DNA of 64,000 bases. Origin: Kaistella jeonii. Its GTDB lineage: Bacteria > Bacteroidota > Bacteroidia > Flavobacteriales > Weeksellaceae. The notes under the pieces were generated by a model. It was not told where the DNA came from, made no database searches, and saw only the letters and a list, made by a program, of their open reading frames with translations. How positions within the stretch are numbered: position 1 is the first letter of the stretch; every line of letters begins with the position of its first letter. The translations under genes were made by a program, and so were the position numbers. This document shows, piece by piece, positions 41,546 through 50,447 of the stretch. The stretch spans positions 496,001 through 560,000 of the forward strand of contig NZ_JSYL01000001.1 of the NCBI RefSeq assembly GCF_000812865.1. The letters run 5' to 3'.

Positions 41546-41577
41546 AAAATCCTAAACGTTTGTTTAGGATTTTTTTC
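41546..41577 (+). terminator. rplT terminator
   Basis: The stem AAAATCCTAAAC (41546-41557)/GTTTAGGATTTT (41562-41573) has a 4-nt loop and further T's. It directly adjoins the next promoter. Confidence 0.88.
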
Positions 41578-41585
41578 TATATTTG
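41578..41585 (+). promoter_or_regulatory. -7 promoter element of the M28 peptidase gene
   Basis: TATATTTG fits TAnnTTTG and lies 12 bp before the ATG at 41598. It excludes the in-frame TTG at 41583 as start. Confidence 0.55.
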
Positions 41586-41597
41586 GAAAAAATTTAC

Positions 41598-42794
41598 ATG
41601 AAAAAGATTCTACTTCCTTCCTTCCTTCTTCTTTCTGCAATGGGGTTCTCACAAAGTCTTGTACAAGCTTATAAAAACCGGGCAACCCAGGTTACTCAAA
41701 CAAACATTAATACTCTCTTAACCGATTTTACTTCGTATGGCGTGAAAACAACCGGTTCTACAGCAAATAATAATGCGTTTGCTTGGCTTAAAAGCAAATA
41801 TGTCGCCTTTGGTTATGATGCTGCACAAATCACAGAAAATGCATTTACCTATAATTCAAAGCAAACCAAAAACTTAATTGTAACGAAAACCGGAACAGTT
41901 TATCCAAATAAATATCTTATTGTTTGTGGACACTACGACACAATTACGGGACCTGGAACAAACGATAATGGTTCAGGAATAAGCATCATTTTAGAAGCTG
42001 CCCGAATTTTACAAAATGTTTCCAGCGAATATTCAATTAAATTCATCAACTTTTCGGGAGAAGAACAAGGTCTCTATGGAAGCCAAGCCTATGTGACAAA
42101 TGTTGTGAAAGCTACTAATCCAAAAATGGACATTATTCTTGTTCTTAATCTGGATGAAGTTGGTGGTGTCGCCGGAATGACCAATAATAAAGTCATCGCT
42201 GAAAAAGATGGAACTCCTACATATCCTACTAATGGAACGTACTCTACATACCCATCATCCAACAATGCGGCTTCTACGATAAAAACAACGGAGTTAAAAA
42301 ATTCGATGTTGAACTATTCCAACATTACGCCTGTAGATGGTTACATTGAACGTTCGGATTATATGCCTTTTGAAAAAGAAGGCTATGTTGTCACTGGATT
42401 ATATGAATTTAACGAAAGTAACAAACCACACACTGCAAATGATACTTACGTGAATATGGACCCCGTTTATGTTTATAATATTGCCCAAGGTATTGTGGGA
42501 GCAATACAGCATTTCTCAACAGCAGATACTTCTATAACACTCAGCGCAAATGCCGTCTCAAAAAATTTGAGTGATCGCGTAAGTTTATTTCCTAATCCTG
42601 CTAATAACTTTTTAAATATTGGTTTGGATGGTAAAGGTTTTACTACGACTATTGTAGATATGTCTGGTAAAACAATAATGCAATCTAAAGATCAGCAAGA
42701 TTTGGACACTTCTAAACTTATCAACGGAATTTATCTTGTTAAAATTACTATGGGTAATGAAACAACCACCAAAAAATTAATCATTAAGAAATAA
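41598..42794 (+). CDS. T9SS-secreted M28 aminopeptidase
   Basis: A secreted di-zinc peptidase, 398 aa from the ATG at 41598, which gives the signal peptide MKKILLPSFLLLSAMGFSQ. The M28 metal ligands are visible: His in VCGHYDTI, Asp in GTNDNGSG, Glu-Glu in SGEEQGLYGS, Asp in LDEVGG, and His in HTANDTY near the domain end (~275). The C-terminal T9SS type A domain (SLFPNPANNFLNIGL, GIYLVKITMG) completes it. It probably releases N-terminal amino acids from extracellular peptides, complementing the M36 and M4 endopeptidases encoded in the same window. Confidence 0.92.
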   Translation: MKKILLPSFLLLSAMGFSQSLVQAYKNRATQVTQTNINTLLTDFTSYGVKTTGSTANNNAFAWLKSKYVAFGYDAAQITENAFTYNSKQTKNLIVTKTGTVYPNKYLIVCGHYDTITGPGTNDNGSGISIILEAARILQNVSSEYSIKFINFSGEEQGLYGSQAYVTNVVKATNPKMDIILVLNLDEVGGVAGMTNNKVIAEKDGTPTYPTNGTYSTYPSSNNAASTIKTTELKNSMLNYSNITPVDGYIERSDYMPFEKEGYVVTGLYEFNESNKPHTANDTYVNMDPVYVYNIAQGIVGAIQHFSTADTSITLSANAVSKNLSDRVSLFPNPANNFLNIGLDGKGFTTTIVDMSGKTIMQSKDQQDLDTSKLINGIYLVKITMGNETTTKKLIIKK

Positions 42795-42812
42795 GTTAAT
42801 TTATTTCCTACT

Positions 42813-42842
42813 AAAAACCTGGGCATTGCTCAGGTTTTTTTA
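42813..42842 (+). terminator. terminator between the M28 gene and hisIE
   Basis: The stem AAAACCTG (42814-42821)/CAGGTTTT (42831-42838) with inner GC/GC pairs lies between convergent genes. Confidence 0.75.
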
Positions 42843-42863
42843 TTTTATTGTTATAATTACTAA

Positions 42864-43454
42864 TTATTTTCGGCTTCTTTCCATCAATACTTCTTCGATT
42901 TCACTCAATGAAAATGATTTCGCTTTGAGTAAAATTAAGAAGTGATATAATAAATCTGCGGCTTCATCTTTAAAGAGTTTAGCGTTGTCATCTTTTGCTT
43001 CGATGACCAATTCTACAGCTTCCTCTCCTACTTTCTGCGCCATTTTATTGATTCCTCTTTGATACAAATCATACGTGTAGGATTTTTCCACTTTCTGGTC
43101 AATTCGTTCTGAAATGGTTTCTTCTAATTCATATAAAAAACCTTTTGAATTTTTCTCTTCAAAACAACTGAAACTTCCAGTATGACAAACATTTCCCGCT
43201 GGTTTTGCCTGAATTAATAAAGCATCAGAATCACAATCTTCTTTAATACTCATTACATAAAGATAATTTTCAGAAGTTTCACCTTTCAACCAAATTCGGT
43301 TTTTTGTCCGGCTGAAGAAATGAACACGTCCATCTTTTTGAGTTAATTTCAGAGCTTCTTCATTCATATAACCCAACATTAAAACATGCTGCGTACGGTC
43401 ATCCTGAATAATTACAGGAACTAAACCATTTCCTTTTTCAAAATCTAATTTCAT
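42864..43454 (-). CDS. hisIE: bifunctional phosphoribosyl-AMP cyclohydrolase/phosphoribosyl-ATP pyrophosphatase
   Basis: Carries out the second and third steps of histidine synthesis. It is 196 aa. The N-terminal PRA-CH domain (~1-105) has MLGYMNEEALKLTQKDGRVHFFSRTK (in parts) and the zinc Cys in GNVCHTGSFSCF. The C-terminal PRA-PH domain (~108-196) has the EEAVELVIEAKD and DEAADLLYHFLILL helices. It is the last gene of the his operon, 86 bp after hisF. Confidence 0.95.
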   Translation of the reverse strand: MKLDFEKGNGLVPVIIQDDRTQHVLMLGYMNEEALKLTQKDGRVHFFSRTKNRIWLKGETSENYLYVMSIKEDCDSDALLIQAKPAGNVCHTGSFSCFEEKNSKGFLYELEETISERIDQKVEKSYTYDLYQRGINKMAQKVGEEAVELVIEAKDDNAKLFKDEAADLLYHFLILLKAKSFSLSEIEEVLMERSRK

Positions 43455-43540
43455 ATGTAATTTTTTTATTGTTTTTAAATGTCATGTGCAATCTCATCAA
43501 ATATTATTCATGTTTATTTCTAAACTTGTCAATGGCGATT

Positions 43541-44293
43541 TCATCTGATGGATATTTTATTTTGTTTCAAATTTTCTTTTAAATCAGATATTTTAATTTC
43601 ATTGAAGTGAAAAATACTTGCGGCCAAAGCTCCGGTAACATTGGTTTCGGTAAAAACTTCGGTGAAATCTTCCATCTTTCCGGCACCACCAGATGCGATG
43701 ATCGGGAGTTGACAAACCGCTGAAATATTTTGCAGCATTCGGATATCGAAACCATTTTTCGTTCCGTCAAAATCCATGGACGTCAACAAGATTTCTCCAG
43801 CTCCTAAATCAGCGACTGTTCTTACCCAATCTAAAGTTTTATATTCGGTTTGAATTTTTCCACCATTAATGAAAACGTAATCTTCACCATTAACATTTTT
43901 GGTATCTATGGCAACTACGACGCATTGATTTCCGAACTGTTGCGCGATTTCCCGAACCAATTCCGGACGTCGAACTGCGGCAGAATTGATGGAAACTTTA
44001 TCGGCTCCCGCTTTCAATAATGCTTCCACATCCTGAACGGAAGAAATTCCGCCCCCGATCGTAAAAGGAATATTAATTTCTAAACTCAGTTTTTCAACGA
44101 GTTCAATTAAAGTTTTTCGTCCTTCTAAAGTTGCGGTAATATCTAAAAAAACCAATTCATCGGCGCCGTCTATGACATACTTTTTTGCAAGGTCCACAGG
44201 ATCTCCAGCAATTCGCAGATCTTCAAACTGAATTCCTTTCACCGTTTTTCCATCTTTGATATCCAAACACGGAATGATTCTTTTTTTTAACAT
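43541..44293 (-). CDS. hisF: imidazole glycerol phosphate synthase subunit HisF
   Basis: Cyclase subunit of IGP synthase, which uses ammonia from HisH to form IGP and AICAR. It is 250 aa, a (beta/alpha)8 barrel. The start [20 protein letters not shown] contains catalytic Asp11 (CLDIKDG); [11 protein letters not shown] and [11 protein letters not shown] are the phosphate-binding loops, and Asp in LTSMDFDGT is the second catalytic residue. It follows hisA by a single base. Confidence 0.96.
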   Translation of the reverse strand: MLKKRIIPCLDIKDGKTVKGIQFEDLRIAGDPVDLAKKYVIDGADELVFLDITATLEGRKTLIELVEKLSLEINIPFTIGGGISSVQDVEALLKAGADKVSINSAAVRRPELVREIAQQFGNQCVVVAIDTKNVNGEDYVFINGGKIQTEYKTLDWVRTVADLGAGEILLTSMDFDGTKNGFDIRMLQNISAVCQLPIIASGGAGKMEDFTEVFTETNVTGALAASIFHFNEIKISDLKENLKQNKISIR

Positions 44294-44294
44294 T

Positions 44295-45005
44295 TTATAA
44301 AAATTTCTGAAGTTCTTTTAAACTTATTTTTCTTTCATATAAAGCTTTGCCAATGATCGCTCCGGAACAACCGAGTTCTTTCAAATCCTCTAAATCTTTC
44401 ATGGAAGAAATTCCGCCACTTGCAATTAGAGAGATTTCACATTGACTTAATATTTCTTCATACAATTCGAAAGAAGGTCCTTGCAACATTCCGTCCTTGG
44501 AAATATCGGTACAGATTACGTATTTTATTCCATTTTTTTGATAGGACTGAATAAATTCGATAACATCCAATTTTGAATCTTCTAACCAACCAGACGTTTT
44601 AACTTTTCGGTCTAAACAATCTGAGCCTAAAATGAGTTTTTCACCGAATTCTTTGATCCATTCTTCACAAACCTCTGGATTTTCGACTGCAATGCTTCCA
44701 ATCGTAACTTGATTGGCTCCTGCATTAAAAGCACTTTCTAAACTTTCACGTGTTTTAATTCCACCTCCGAAATCAATAATTAAATTGGTTTCAGAAGCTA
44801 ATATTTCTAAGGTTTTAAGATTTTTAATGCTCTTCGCTTTCGCACCATCCAAATCCACCAAATGTAAATATTGGATACCGTTGGCTTCATATTCTTTCGC
44901 AATATCCAGAGGATTTTCGTGATAAACTTTTTTCGTATCGTAATCACCTTTTGAAAGTCGGACACATTTTCCGTCGATAACATCTATGGCTGGAATTATT
45001 TTCAT
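44295..45005 (-). CDS. hisA: ProFAR isomerase
   Basis: Performs the Amadori rearrangement of ProFAR to PRFAR, the fourth pathway step. It is 236 aa, the barrel paralog of HisF. The start [20 protein letters not shown] carries catalytic Asp8; [28 protein letters not shown] (second catalytic Asp) and [15 protein letters not shown] follow. It overlaps functionally with no other gene in the window and precedes hisF by one base; 80 bp separate it from hisH. Confidence 0.96.
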   Translation of the reverse strand: MKIIPAIDVIDGKCVRLSKGDYDTKKVYHENPLDIAKEYEANGIQYLHLVDLDGAKAKSIKNLKTLEILASETNLIIDFGGGIKTRESLESAFNAGANQVTIGSIAVENPEVCEEWIKEFGEKLILGSDCLDRKVKTSGWLEDSKLDVIEFIQSYQKNGIKYVICTDISKDGMLQGPSFELYEEILSQCEISLIASGGISSMKDLEDLKELGCSGAIIGKALYERKISLKELQKFL

Positions 45006-45085
45006 TTGTAGTTGTTTAGTTTGATGTCAAATGGAATCGCCAATCTTTAGTTTCACTAAGGAAAATTTGTAATGGCGATTTAATT

Positions 45086-45664
45086 TTATAATTTTAAAAA
45101 ATTTTGAAGAATTATTGACCCAACATCTCCTGATTTCTCCGGGTGAAATTGCGTTCCATAAAAATTATCTTTCTGTAAAGTCGCACTGAAAGGCAAGATA
45201 TAATCACATTCCGAAGTAGTATTTTGTCCCACTTCGCAATAATAACTGTGAACAAAGTAGAAATTATCTTCTTCTGAAATTCCTTCGAAAAGAGAACCCT
45301 GAATTTTCTGTAAATTATTCCAACCCATGTGCGGAACAATGTCTGTGGCTGGAAATTGTTTCACTTTCAATTCAAATATTCCGAGACATTTTGTATTTCC
45401 TTCTTCCGAAAAATTACATAATAATTGTTGTCCCAAGCAAATTCCTAAAAAAGGTTGCTTTAGAGTTGGAATTAATTCATCCAATTTTAGAGATCTCAAA
45501 TAATTCATCGCTGTCGAAGCTTCACCAACTCCAGGAAAAATAACTTTTTCTGCATTTCTTATTTCCTCAAAATCTGACGTAATCAAAGTTTCATAACCCA
45601 ACTTTCTCACTGCATTTTCAACGGACTTTACATTTCCCGCCACGTAATCTATAATCGCTATCAT
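45086..45664 (-). CDS. hisH: imidazole glycerol phosphate synthase subunit HisH
   Basis: Glutamine amidotransferase (class I triad) subunit that supplies ammonia to HisF, 192 aa. The nucleophile Cys is in [11 protein letters not shown] (~75-85), and the His/Glu in [10 protein letters not shown] (~165-175). The N-terminal block is [18 protein letters not shown]. It overlaps the end of hisB by 4 bp (ATGA type), which indicates translational coupling within the operon. Confidence 0.96.
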   Translation of the reverse strand: MIAIIDYVAGNVKSVENAVRKLGYETLITSDFEEIRNAEKVIFPGVGEASTAMNYLRSLKLDELIPTLKQPFLGICLGQQLLCNFSEEGNTKCLGIFELKVKQFPATDIVPHMGWNNLQKIQGSLFEGISEEDNFYFVHSYYCEVGQNTTSECDYILPFSATLQKDNFYGTQFHPEKSGDVGSIILQNFLKL

Positions 45665-46755
45665 AATATTCCTTTTGTACTTGGGATGGAAAAATTATTC
45701 TGATCTTGCTTCACAGAATCCCGTAAAACTTTCGCAAATGCTTTAAAGATTGATTCAATTTTGTGATGTTCATTTTCACCTTCGCATTGAATATTGAGAT
45801 TGCATTTTCCTGTATCAGTAAAGGATTTAAAGAAGTGATAAAATAATTCAGTCGGAACATCGCCAATTCTTTCTCTTTTAAAATCAACATTCCACACCAA
45901 CCAGTTTCGTCCGCCAAAATCGAGTGCGACTTGCGCCAAACAATCATCCATTGGTAAAGCAAATGCATATCTTTCGATTCCTTTTTTTGAACCTAAAGCT
46001 TGCTCGAAACACGCTCCTAAAACCAAAGCGGTATCTTCGATCGTATGGTGCTCATCAACTTGTAGATCGCCATTCACCATAACCTCCAGATCGAAATTTC
46101 CATGTTTTGAGATCTGTTCCAACATGTGATCGAAGAATGCCAATCCGGTATTAATATTTGATTTTCCGCTTCCATCTAAATTGAGTGCAACCGTAATCAC
46201 CGTTTCTTTTGTTTTACGATTAACTTTCGCCTTGCGAGGAATTTGTTTTAAATATTGGTAGATCTCATCCCAGTTTTTAGTCGTTAAAGTCGCTTCATCA
46301 AAATTTTCATCTGAAATGAAAATGGATTTTGTACCTAGATTTTTAGCAAGTTCTACATCTGTTTTTCGATCTCCGATAACGAATGAATTTTTCAAATCAT
46401 AATTTCCGTGAATATATTTTTGAAGTAATCCGGTTCGTGGTTTTCTATTGGGAGAGTTTTCAGATTCAAAACTATCATCAATCAATAGATCGGAAAACAC
46501 AATATTTTCATTTGCTAAAGTTTTCAGCATTTTCTCCTGTGCAATTCTAAAATCTTCTTCTGGGAAAGAAGCGGTTCCCAAACCGTCCTGATTTGTAACC
46601 ATGACCAATTCATAATCTAATTCCTTTACGATCTTGGCTAAATTCTGAATGACTTTCGGATAAAATTCTAATTTCTCTAAAGAATCGACTTGAAAATCGG
46701 TGGGCGGTTCTAAAATTATTGTTCCGTCGCGGTCGATGAATAATACTTTTTTCAT
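45661..46755 (-). CDS. hisB: bifunctional histidinol-phosphatase/imidazoleglycerol-phosphate dehydratase
   Basis: Fused enzyme of 364 aa for steps six and eight. The N-terminal HAD phosphatase (~1-165) has [16 protein letters not shown], the DxD nucleophile pair, and [14 protein letters not shown]. The C-terminal IGPD domain (~170-364) has [28 protein letters not shown] and [16 protein letters not shown] with the two HHxxE manganese sites. The fusion is the same as in enterobacteria. It lies 3 bp after hisC and overlaps hisH. Confidence 0.96.
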   Translation of the reverse strand: MKKVLFIDRDGTIILEPPTDFQVDSLEKLEFYPKVIQNLAKIVKELDYELVMVTNQDGLGTASFPEEDFRIAQEKMLKTLANENIVFSDLLIDDSFESENSPNRKPRTGLLQKYIHGNYDLKNSFVIGDRKTDVELAKNLGTKSIFISDENFDEATLTTKNWDEIYQYLKQIPRKAKVNRKTKETVITVALNLDGSGKSNINTGLAFFDHMLEQISKHGNFDLEVMVNGDLQVDEHHTIEDTALVLGACFEQALGSKKGIERYAFALPMDDCLAQVALDFGGRNWLVWNVDFKRERIGDVPTELFYHFFKSFTDTGKCNLNIQCEGENEHHKIESIFKAFAKVLRDSVKQDQNNFSIPSTKGIL

Positions 46756-46758
46756 GAT

Positions 46759-47781
46759 TTATAGTTCTGATAAAATATTTAATAATTTGGAATTTTCTTC
46801 ATTTGTTCCGACACTTATTCTAAGACAATTTTTTAAAGCGGGATGTCTTAAACTCGTCAGAATACTTGCATTTAATAATTTTAGATAAACGATTTCAGCC
46901 TCTTTAAATTCAATCAGGAAGAAATTGGCGTCCGAAGGATAAATTTTAGTTATTGAATCGAATTTTTCTAAACCAACTTTCAATTCCTCTCTTTCTTTTA
47001 AAATAAGTAAAATATCTTCTCTTAAGTTATCTAGCTTTTCCAATTGTAGTAAAGCCAGTCTTTGATTTTCTGAACTAACGTTGTACGGCGGTTTAAACTG
47101 GTTAAACAAAGTAGAGATTTCCGGTGAAGCAAATCCAACTCCGATCCGTAAACCTGCCATTCCATAAGCTTTCGATAAAGTTTTTAAAACGATTAGATTC
47201 GGATATTTCTCTAACAAACTTACGGTAGAAATTTCTTCTGAAAATTCAATATAAGCTTCGTCCACAATTACGATCCCAGTAAAATACTGAATATAAAATT
47301 CTAAATCATCAATCGAATTTCCAGTCGGATTGTTCGGGGAACAGAGAAATAAAATTTTAGCTTTTGTCGTGGAAAGCGCGGTTATAAAAGCTTCCTTATT
47401 CAATTGGAAGTTTTCATTTAACTCTAATTTTTCCACTTCCAGATTATTCAATTTTGCAGACATTTCGTACATCACAAAACTCGGATTCATCATCATGATC
47501 CCATCTTTAGTGGGTTCGCAAAAAATACGCATCGCTAAATCAATGAGTTCATCGCTACCATTTCCAAGAAATAATTGGTCGGAATTCACTTCATTCATTT
47601 CGGCCAATTTCTTTTTTAATTGAAGATGTTCCGAATCTGGATACCGGTTAAATTCCCCAAATGGATTTTCATTGGCGTCCAACAAAATCATTTTCTTATT
47701 GAGGTAAGAATTGCGCAAACTTTGGTAAGATTTCGAACCCAACAAATGGGGACGAATCATATTTTCAATATTAAATTTCAT
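46759..47781 (-). CDS. hisC: histidinol-phosphate aminotransferase
   Basis: A PLP-dependent class II-fold aminotransferase converting imidazole acetol phosphate to histidinol phosphate, 340 aa. Blocks: LDANENPFGEFNRYPD, FLGNGSDELIDLAMR, FLCSPNNPTGNSI, VDEAYIEFS, and the PLP-binding Lys in TLSKAYGMAGLRIG (~207-220). The start overlaps the end of hisD by 11 bp. Confidence 0.96.
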   Translation of the reverse strand: MKFNIENMIRPHLLGSKSYQSLRNSYLNKKMILLDANENPFGEFNRYPDSEHLQLKKKLAEMNEVNSDQLFLGNGSDELIDLAMRIFCEPTKDGIMMMNPSFVMYEMSAKLNNLEVEKLELNENFQLNKEAFITALSTTKAKILFLCSPNNPTGNSIDDLEFYIQYFTGIVIVDEAYIEFSEEISTVSLLEKYPNLIVLKTLSKAYGMAGLRIGVGFASPEISTLFNQFKPPYNVSSENQRLALLQLEKLDNLREDILLILKEREELKVGLEKFDSITKIYPSDANFFLIEFKEAEIVYLKLLNASILTSLRHPALKNCLRISVGTNEENSKLLNILSEL

Positions 47782-49066
47782 TTTTTAAAGATTTTAAGCG
47801 CAGAGAAACTGCATTTTTGTGAGCGGTCAAACCTTCCGCTGCTGCCATAATTTCTATCGTTTTTCCAATATTTTGAATCCCGGTTTTGGAGATTTCCTGA
47901 ATCGTAATTTTTTTCACAAAACTATCGAGTGAAACGCCACTGTAATTTCTTGCAAAACCGTTCGTTGGCAAAGTGTGATTGGTTCCACTTGCGTAATCTC
48001 CCGCAGATTCTGGCGTATAATTTCCGAGAAAAATTGATCCTGCATTCGTAATGTCTGCAATGTAATTTCTTGGATTTTCTATTGATAGAATTAAGTGTTC
48101 CGGTGCGTAAGAATTGCTCATTTCAATGGCTTCCGAAATGGAATTCATTAAAATAAATTGGCTGTTTTCAATCGCTACTTTAGCGATTTCATTACGAGAA
48201 AGTTCTGCTACTTGTTTTTCAATTTCCTTTAAAGTTTCATTAAAAATGACTTCATCCGTAGAAATAAAAATGACTTGAGAATCTATTCCGTGTTCCGCTT
48301 GAGACAATAAATCTGCCGCACAAAATTCAGGATTTGCAGTTTCATCCGCAATCACTAAAACTTCACTTGGTCCCGCTGGTAAATCGATGGCGACGTTATA
48401 CTCCATAGCTAATTGTTTCGCTTGCGTCACATATTGATTTCCAGGGCCGAAAATTTTATCCACTTTCGGAATGCTTTCTGTGCCTAAAGTTAAAGCGGCA
48501 ATCGCTTGAGCGCCACCAACTTTGAAAATTTTTGTGACTGCACACAACTGCGCCGTAAATAAAATGGCGGGATTAATGGAGCCGTCTTTTTGCGGCGGCG
48601 TACAAAGAATCAATTCTTTGCAACCTGCGATTTGTGCGGGAACAGCCAACATTAAAACCGTAGAAAAAAGCGGGGCGGTTCCGCCTGGAATATATAATCC
48701 AACATTTTCAATAGCTCTGGATTCTCTCCAGCAAACAACACCTTCTGTGGTTTCAATTTCTTTTTTTTCCGACTTTTGAGTAAGGTGAAATTTACAGATA
48801 TTTTCTTTAGCCTGCTTGATAGCGGTTTTTAAATCCTCGGAAACTTCATCGATCGCAGATTCAATTTCATTTTCAGAAACTAAAAACTGATCGATTTGAA
48901 CCTGATCAAACTTTTCGGAAAATTCCTTTAAAGCAGAATCTCCTTCATTTTTTACCTTCAAGAAAATTTCGCCAACGGTATTTCTTAAATCTTTTTTTTC
49001 CAAAACCGGCCTTTCTAAAAGCGTTAACCAAGTATTTTTTTCTGGATATTTACTAATATTTTTCAT
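47771..49066 (-). CDS. hisD: histidinol dehydrogenase
   Basis: An NAD-dependent, zinc-containing enzyme that oxidises histidinol to histidine in two steps, 431 aa. Blocks: VGLYIPGGTAPLFSTVLML, VGGAQAIAALTLGTESIPKVDKI (in parts), DLPAGPSEVLVIADE, SQAEHGIDSQ (zinc Gln/His), the catalytic Glu-His in YAPEHLIL, and GTNHTLPTNGFA. It lies 12 bp after hisG. Confidence 0.97.
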   Translation of the reverse strand: MKNISKYPEKNTWLTLLERPVLEKKDLRNTVGEIFLKVKNEGDSALKEFSEKFDQVQIDQFLVSENEIESAIDEVSEDLKTAIKQAKENICKFHLTQKSEKKEIETTEGVVCWRESRAIENVGLYIPGGTAPLFSTVLMLAVPAQIAGCKELILCTPPQKDGSINPAILFTAQLCAVTKIFKVGGAQAIAALTLGTESIPKVDKIFGPGNQYVTQAKQLAMEYNVAIDLPAGPSEVLVIADETANPEFCAADLLSQAEHGIDSQVIFISTDEVIFNETLKEIEKQVAELSRNEIAKVAIENSQFILMNSISEAIEMSNSYAPEHLILSIENPRNYIADITNAGSIFLGNYTPESAGDYASGTNHTLPTNGFARNYSGVSLDSFVKKITIQEISKTGIQNIGKTIEIMAAAEGLTAHKNAVSLRLKSLKNEI

Positions 49067-49078
49067 TTTTCCTCTTTT

Positions 49079-49936
49079 TTACATGACCATTTTTTCGATC
49101 GGAATCACGAGAATTCCTTCTGCACCATATTTTCTTAACTCATCAATAATTTTCCAGAATTCATTTTCCCGAACAACGGAGTGAATACTGCTCCATCCCG
49201 TTTCTGCGAGTGGCAAAACGGTGGGTGATTTCATTCCAGGTAAAATTTCGATTATTTTTTCAATAGAATGATTCGGCGCATTCAGCAAAATGTATTTATT
49301 CTCCCGGGAATTGATGACGGCTTGAATTCTAAAGAGGAAAGATTCCAAAATAATAGAAACGTCCTCTGCAATATTTTTGCTAGAAATAATAACTGCTTCA
49401 CTTTTTAAAACTTCTTCTACCTCTTTCAATCCATTATGTAACAACGTACTTCCAGAACTTACCAAATCGGCAATCGTATCTGCTAAACCGATACTTGGTG
49501 CAATTTCCACACTACCGGAAATCTCAACGATTTCTGTATTTATATTTTTGCTTTCAAAGTAATTTTTAACAATCGAGGGATAAGAAGTTGCGATTTTTTT
49601 TAATTCGAAAAAGTTGATGCCTGAGTATTCCTGTTCTTTTGGAATTGCTAAAGATAGTCTGCAATTGGCGAAACCTAATTTGCGAACTAAATCTACATTT
49701 TTGTTCTGCTCCAAAACCTCGTTTTCTCCGATGATTCCAATATCAACAATTCCCTGTTCTACATATTTTGGAATATCATCATCACGGAGGAAAAGAATTT
49801 CTAAAGGAAAATTGGTGGCAGAATTTTTGAGTTTGCTTTTAAAATCAGGAATTTTTATTCCACATTCTTTTAAAAGTTCGAGGGACTTTTCGCTTAAACG
49901 TCCACTTTTTTGGATGGCAATTTTTAATTTGTTCAT
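49079..49936 (-). CDS. hisG: ATP phosphoribosyltransferase, long form
   Basis: First, committed enzyme of the pathway; condenses ATP with PRPP. It is 285 aa and therefore the long hexameric form, with a C-terminal regulatory domain (~205-285, KYILLNAPNHSIEKIIEILP, ...EGILVIPIEKM) that binds histidine for feedback inhibition. Catalytic-domain blocks: LKIAIQKSGRLSEKSLELL, VDIGIIGENEVLEQ, and SGSTLLHNGLKEVEEV. No hisZ is needed. It is the first gene of the operon; the attenuator lies just upstream. Confidence 0.96.
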   Translation of the reverse strand: MNKLKIAIQKSGRLSEKSLELLKECGIKIPDFKSKLKNSATNFPLEILFLRDDDIPKYVEQGIVDIGIIGENEVLEQNKNVDLVRKLGFANCRLSLAIPKEQEYSGINFFELKKIATSYPSIVKNYFESKNINTEIVEISGSVEIAPSIGLADTIADLVSSGSTLLHNGLKEVEEVLKSEAVIISSKNIAEDVSIILESFLFRIQAVINSRENKYILLNAPNHSIEKIIEILPGMKSPTVLPLAETGWSSIHSVVRENEFWKIIDELRKYGAEGILVIPIEKMVM

Positions 49937-49982
49937 TTTTCAATTTTTATCTTGGGTCTGAACAAATGTTTTAATTTTTACA

Positions 49983-50011
49983 TAAAAAAAACCGTCTTTG
50001 CTCAGACGGTT
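49983..50011 (-). terminator. his attenuator terminator
   Basis: On the minus-strand RNA, AACCGUCU (50011-50004) pairs with AGACGGUU (49997-49990) around a 6-nt loop, followed by U's. The 5' arm can instead pair with AGACG-A-GUU (50057-50049), which lies directly after the leader peptide stop: an antiterminator of eight pairs with one bulged A. The stem lies between the leader peptide and hisG (ATG at 49936). Confidence 0.85.
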
Positions 50012-50057
50012 ATTTATTATTTTCAGTCACTTTGGACCATATTAAATCAACTCGTCT

Positions 50058-50102
50058 TTAGATGAGATGATGATGATGGGATAAAGTGATTGTATTTTTC
50101 AT
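50058..50102 (-). CDS. hisL: his operon leader peptide
   Basis: A 14-residue ORF reading MKNTITLSHHHHLI-stop with four consecutive His codons (50078-50067). It is too short for ordinary ORF finding. It lies about 9 bp downstream of the expected transcription start and 166 bp ahead of hisG. Ribosome stalling on the His codons when charged tRNA-His is scarce would leave AGACGAGUU (50057-50049) free to sequester the terminator's 5' arm. With His available the ribosome reaches the stop at 50058 and covers this segment, so the terminator forms. The mechanism is inferred by analogy with enterobacterial his attenuation; the elements are seen directly. Confidence 0.85.
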   Translation of the reverse strand: MKNTITLSHHHHLI

Positions 50103-50117
50103 GTTATAATAACTCTG

Positions 50118-50149
50118 CAAATATATCCAATATTTTTTTTACTACGCAA
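50118..50149 (-). promoter_or_regulatory. his operon promoter
   Basis: On the minus strand TTG (50149-50147), a 21-bp spacer and TATATTTG (50125-50118) fit the consensus fully. Upstream, 50150-50400, is AT-rich sequence where nothing else was recognised. Confidence 0.75.
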
Positions 50150-50402
50150 ATTTTTTCGCGTACTTTTTCATAAGTAATTGATATGGAGCGCAATTTATTT
50201 CGATTTAATTGTCTGATTACTAAAAATACTAAAATTTGCATGATGAAAAAGCTTGAATTCAGGACTAAAGATTTTATATTTTAGACTTTTTTTTATTTAA
50301 TATATGACAGATATCTACTATTTTTTAAATGTTTTTTTTTCCTGATTTTTACGTTGAAACTAATAACCACGAAAACTACCAGTCGATATAGTCATATTTT
50401 CC

Positions 50403-50410
50403 TAATTTTG
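50403..50410 (+). promoter_or_regulatory. -7 promoter element of the RCC1-repeat gene
   Basis: TAATTTTG fits TAnnTTTG, 37 bp upstream of the ATG at 50448. Confidence 0.5.
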
Positions 50411-50447
50411 AAAATACAGATTGAGTGGTTTTTTTAAAATAAAAACC

